Assembly (NCBI GenBank): GCA_020249025.1 | Contig: JADCGM010000064.1 | Span: forward strand, 1 to 8,946 | DNA: 8,946 nucleotides | Direction of reading: 5' to 3' | Origin: Alphaproteobacteria bacterium | GTDB lineage: Bacteria > Pseudomonadota > Alphaproteobacteria > Sphingomonadales > Sphingomonadaceae | Shown: positions 6,588 through 8,946 of the stretch, piece by piece | Layout: the number at the start of each line of letters is the position of its first letter | Numbering within the stretch: the first letter of the stretch is position 1 | Notes under the pieces: model-generated | Told to the model about the DNA's origin: nothing | Databases searched by the model: none | What the model saw: only the letters and a program-made list of their open reading frames with translations | Made by a program: the position numbers and the translations under genes

Positions 6588-7130
6588 CTACATCCCGATC
6601 AGCCGCGCGCCGGTCCGCAGCAGATATTTGCCGAACTCGCGGGAGAATTTGTCGAGCGAGCGGTCGCGCGGGACCGCGTCGGGAACGATCTCGACCTCGG
6701 TGCCAAGCTCGGCCTCCAGCTCCAGCCGGGCGCGCGCCATATGGTCGGCCGACGTAATCAGCCGCACCGACTTGTAGCGGTTGCGGCGGACCCAGTTGGC
6801 GGTCTCGTCGGCGTTGGACCGCGTGTTGACCGCCTCGAACCCGAGATCGATGCAGCAATCGAACAGCCGCTGGGGCGCGCCGACTTCGACCGCGAGTTCG
6901 CGCGGCTTCACCTTGCGATCGACGCCCGAGATGAGAAGCCGCTGCGCGCTCTGCGCCTGCAGCACCTCGATGCCGCGCGCCACGCGCCCCGGCCCGCCGG
7001 TCAGCACCACGACCGCATCGGTGCGCTGCGTCAGCGGCGCGGGGCCGGGCAGCGTCATCACGAACCAGACGAACAGCGCGACGACGACAAGGACGCCGAA
7101 GGCGATCCCGCGGGCCAGCCCGCCGATCAG
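6588..7130 (-). CDS. YdcF-like (DUF218) membrane protein, probable CTG start
   Basis: About 180 aa: one N-terminal membrane helix (roughly 8-26), then a DUF218 domain with TDAVVVLTGG, LLISGVD, NTRSNADETANWV and LITSADHMARA, all family hallmarks. DUF218 proteins such as YdcF and SanA/ElyC are membrane-anchored; some affect envelope integrity, but the reaction is unclear. The start is uncertain. No ATG, GTG or TTG lies close before the membrane helix. CTG at 7130 overlaps the ftsX TGA as CTGA, like the ATGA junctions elsewhere here, and leaves a short N-terminus before the helix. The alternative, ATG 7232, has AAGGAG 10 nt upstream (7248-7243) but adds a Gly/Arg-rich stretch lying over ftsX, for 214 aa. 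ATG 7058 would remove the helix. The domain call is firm; the start is not. Confidence 0.82.
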   Translation of the reverse strand: MIGGLARGIAFGVLVVVALFVWFVMTLPGPAPLTQRTDAVVVLTGGPGRVARGIEVLQAQSAQRLLISGVDRKVKPRELAVEVGAPQRLFDCCIDLGFEAVNTRSNADETANWVRRNRYKSVRLITSADHMARARLELEAELGTEVEIVPDAVPRDRSLDKFSREFGKYLLRTGARLIGM

Positions 7131-7984
7131 GGTTGCGCCCGCAGCGCCGCGCGGACGCTGACCCGGGCGGCCAGACCCGCCAGCGCGCCGGCCGCGACCG
7201 GAACCCCGACGAGAACCGCCCATGGCCACCATTGCCGCGCCGCTCCTTCCAACGCCCCCACCCCGATCGCCGCCGCGAGCGACGCGGCGACAAGGCCCGC
7301 GCCGGCCGAACCCGCGAGTCCGGCGACAAGGCCTGCCTTCAGATAACGCCGCTGGAACAGGAGTGCGAGCGCCTTGTCCTCTGCGCCCAGCAGATGCGCG
7401 ACATCGATGGTCGGCCGCCACGCATCGAGACCCGCGCGCACCCCGAGCGCGACCACCGCCGCCGTCGCCAGCGCCGTCAGCGCGACGATGACCGCCGCTG
7501 CCGCAACGAGCGCATCGGCAAAACGCGCGACAGGAGCCAGCCAGTCGGCATGAACATCGACGCGCGCCGCCGGGGCCACCACCGCCAGCCGCCGCGCCAC
7601 CGCCTTCGCATCGCCCCCCGGCGCCAGCCGGATTTCGATCGCCGGCGGCAGCGGCAGCGCGGGATCGTCGGCCGCGCCGCCAAGCCAGGGCGCCAGCAGC
7701 TGCGCCGTCTCGGCGCGCGGGACGGCGCGGGCGGCGACCACGGCCGGGTCGCCCGTCAGCAACGCCAGCGCCCGCTCCGCCTCGGTCGCGGCGAGTTCGG
7801 CGTCGGCCTCGACGATCTGGATCGTTGCGCTATCGCCGAGCTGGCGCGCCAGCCCGCCCGCCGACGCGCCGAGCGCCAGCCCGCCCAAGAGCGCCAGCGC
7901 CGCAAGAAACGCCATCGCGCCGATGAGCAGCAGCAGCGGCCGCCGCCCCGGCTCGCGGTCGGGAAGAACGGCGTCGAGGCTCAT
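7127..7984 (-). CDS. ftsX: cell division protein FtsX, permease-like subunit of FtsEX
   Basis: Inner-membrane partner of FtsE. In other bacteria FtsEX passes ATP-driven shape changes to periplasmic wall-hydrolase activators at the septum. The protein is 285 aa with four hydrophobic segments (about 16-40, 158-183, 216-242, 254-275). A periplasmic domain of about 117 residues lies between helices 1 and 2, giving the FtsX topology with cytoplasmic ends. The cytoplasmic stretch TIDVAHLLGAEDKALALLFQ (192-211) matches the conserved FtsX block before helix 3. ATG 7984 overlaps the ftsE stop as ATGA, the usual coupling of this pair. The hydrolase activator is not in the window. Sequence outside the helices and this block is Ala-rich and poorly conserved, so the call rests partly on ftsE next door. 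Confidence 0.93.
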   Translation of the reverse strand: MSLDAVLPDREPGRRPLLLLIGAMAFLAALALLGGLALGASAGGLARQLGDSATIQIVEADAELAATEAERALALLTGDPAVVAARAVPRAETAQLLAPWLGGAADDPALPLPPAIEIRLAPGGDAKAVARRLAVVAPAARVDVHADWLAPVARFADALVAAAAVIVALTALATAAVVALGVRAGLDAWRPTIDVAHLLGAEDKALALLFQRRYLKAGLVAGLAGSAGAGLVAASLAAAIGVGALEGAARQWWPWAVLVGVPVAAGALAGLAARVSVRAALRAQP

Positions 7985-8700
7985 GACTTGCGCAAGCTCC
8001 GGAACGGCCGGGTCGGGGCGGCGGGCGCCGTCACCGGATCGACGAGCATCCCCCGCTCCAGCCGCAGCCGCTTCGCCGCCGGCAACGCCAGCGGCAGATT
8101 GTGGTCGTGGGTCGCGATGAGCACCGCGGTGCCGAGCTTGTTGAGTTCAAGGAACAGGTGCAGCACCCGCGCCGCCACCGCCGCATCGACATTGCCCGTC
8201 GGCTCGTCGGCGACGAGCAGGTCGGGCCGGCCGATGACGGCGCGCGCGATGGCGACACACTGCTGCTCGCCGCCCGACAGAGTCGCCGGCAGATCGTCGC
8301 GCCGCCCGGCGAGATCGACCCAGGACAGCAGCTCCTCGACCGGCGCGCGCACATCGCCCTCGGAGACGCCCGCCAGCCGCAGCGGCAGCGCGACATTGTC
8401 GAACAGCGACAGGTGCGGGATCAGCCGGAAGTCCTGGAACACCACCCCGATCCGCCGCCGCAGCGCCGGCAGCCCGTCGCGCCCGACGTCGGTCACGTCC
8501 TCGCCGAACATGTGCAGCCGCCCGCGCGTCGGTCGCTGCGCGAAGTAGAGCAGCCGCAGCAGCGAGGTCTTGCCCGCCCCGCTCGGCCCCTGCAGCAGGT
8601 GCAGGCTGCCGCGGTCGAGCGCGAGGTCGATATCGCGCAGCACCTCGGCCCCGGCGCCATAGCGCAGGCCGACGCTTTCGAAACGGACGATGCTGCTCAC
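7981..8700 (-). CDS. ftsE: cell division ATP-binding protein FtsE
   Basis: Cytoplasmic ABC ATPase of the FtsEX complex; 239 aa. Motifs: Walker A GPSGAGKT (38-45), Q-loop VVFQDFRLIPHLS (86-98), signature LSGGEQQ (141-147), Walker B LLVADEPTGNVD (161-172) with Glu166, and H-loop His198. RLIPHLS and DEPTGNVD are typical of FtsE. Oddity: the signature is followed by Cys148 (TGT at 8259-8257), where ABC ATPases nearly always have Arg (LSGGxQQR). The tail after about residue 217 is short, Pro/Arg-rich and unconserved. GTG at 8700 is the start; no good Shine-Dalgarno sequence is visible, and a promoter-like -10 lies 7 nt upstream. It appears to head the operon ftsE-ftsX-ydcF-like-plsC-DUF2125. Confidence 0.95.
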   Translation of the reverse strand: MSSIVRFESVGLRYGAGAEVLRDIDLALDRGSLHLLQGPSGAGKTSLLRLLYFAQRPTRGRLHMFGEDVTDVGRDGLPALRRRIGVVFQDFRLIPHLSLFDNVALPLRLAGVSEGDVRAPVEELLSWVDLAGRRDDLPATLSGGEQQCVAIARAVIGRPDLLVADEPTGNVDAAVAARVLHLFLELNKLGTAVLIATHDHNLPLALPAAKRLRLERGMLVDPVTAPAAPTRPFRSLRKS

Positions 8701-8707
8701 GGCGCAA

Positions 8708-8737
8708 ATCTTACGCGGGGCGACGAACAGGCGTCCA
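8708..8737 (-). promoter_or_regulatory. putative sigma-70-type promoter of the ftsE operon
   Basis: On the minus strand TGGACG (8737-8732) and TAAGAT (8713-8708) are 18 bp apart, each with four of six consensus matches. The predicted +1 falls on or next to the GTG start of ftsE at 8700. Spacing and distance to the start codon resemble the ABC operon promoter. Found by eye in a 101-bp divergent intergenic region; promoters further upstream are possible. Confidence 0.35.
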
Positions 8738-8801
8738 GCGGCGGCGATGCGAGTCCGCCCGGCCTTGCGCCGCGCCGCGGGCGAGGGCTACCCAAGCGGC
8801 G

Positions 8802-8946
8802 ATGATCATCGCCTGCCCGTCCTGCGGCAAACGCTATCAGCTCGCCGATTCGGCCATCGGCCCCGAAGGCCGGAAAGTGCGCTGCGCCGCCTGCGGCGAG
8901 ACCTGGCACGCGACCCGGCCCGAGCCCGCGCCGGAGCCTGCGCCGC
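8802..8946 (+). CDS. MJ0042-type zinc-ribbon domain protein (3' end outside window)
   Basis: Only the first 48 codons are in the window. The frame starts MIIACPSCGKRYQLAD and continues EGRKVRCAACGETW. The two CX2C pairs (Cys5/Cys8 and Cys28/Cys31) form a treble-type zinc ribbon matching the short N-terminal zinc-ribbon domain found in many alphaproteobacterial proteins. A Pro/Glu/Ala-rich linker follows (EPAPEPAP), which usually leads to a variable, sometimes membrane-spanning, C-terminal part that cannot be seen here. ATG 8802 sits within the palindrome GATGATCATC (8801-8810). No strong Shine-Dalgarno sequence is present. It is divergent from ftsE with 101 bp between starts, a gene order I recall from sphingomonads. 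Function is unknown, and a regulatory role is only a guess. Confidence 0.88.
   Translation, partial: MIIACPSCGKRYQLADSAIGPEGRKVRCAACGETWHATRPEPAPEPAP

Noticed and set aside
7133..8548. Long plus-strand open frame (471 aa) opposite ftsX and ftsE
   Set aside because: Low-complexity Arg-rich product lying exactly over well-supported minus-strand genes; no start context or domain.
8751..8755. GANTC (CcrM-type methylation) site upstream of ftsE
   Set aside because: A single site; similar pentamers occur about a dozen times across the window, so no special placement can be argued.
8801..8810. Perfect palindrome GATGATCATC over the zinc-ribbon start codon
   Set aside because: Mostly explained by the codons ATG ATC ATC. 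Ten-base palindromes are expected by chance at this scale.

Overview
The window is very GC-rich with tightly packed genes. Its gene set (ftsE-ftsX beside an MJ0042-type zinc-ribbon gene, ydcF-like, plsC, a DUF2125 gene, and folK divergent from a family 5 uracil-DNA glycosylase) points to an alphaproteobacterium, most likely a sphingomonad. That assignment is inference from protein similarity and gene order as I remember them. No phage, IS element, CRISPR array or toxin-antitoxin gene is visible, and no stretch over 300 bases lacks a gene.

Layout, left to right. (1) 1-3526, minus strand: a Dpp/Opp-type ABC importer operon read right to left as permease B, permease C, ATPase D and ATPase F. The F gene runs off the left edge. 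The genes overlap by 4 bp or are separated by 1 bp. No substrate-binding protein lies inside the window, so the substrate (dipeptide, oligopeptide or other) cannot be fixed. (2) 3527-3773: a sigma-70-like promoter, a 14-bp palindrome, tRNA-Lys(UUU) with encoded CCA, and a GC hairpin. (3) 3774-4896: folK (minus) and a family 5 uracil-DNA glycosylase (plus), divergent with 31 bp between their starts. (4) 4893-8700, minus strand: ftsE, ftsX, ydcF-like, plsC and a DUF2125 gene, apparently one operon of envelope genes. FtsEX regulates septal wall hydrolysis, PlsC makes phosphatidic acid, and the other two are membrane-anchored proteins of unclear role. (5) 8802-8946, plus strand: the start of a zinc-ribbon protein, divergent from ftsE and cut by the right edge.

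Overall this is ordinary chromosomal sequence, and I see no clear new system. The points most worth checking are an Arg-to-Cys change directly after the FtsE ABC signature, promoter geometries suggesting leaderless mRNAs for the ABC operon and ftsE, a probable CTG start for the ydcF-like gene, and one CTAG that ends two convergent genes.
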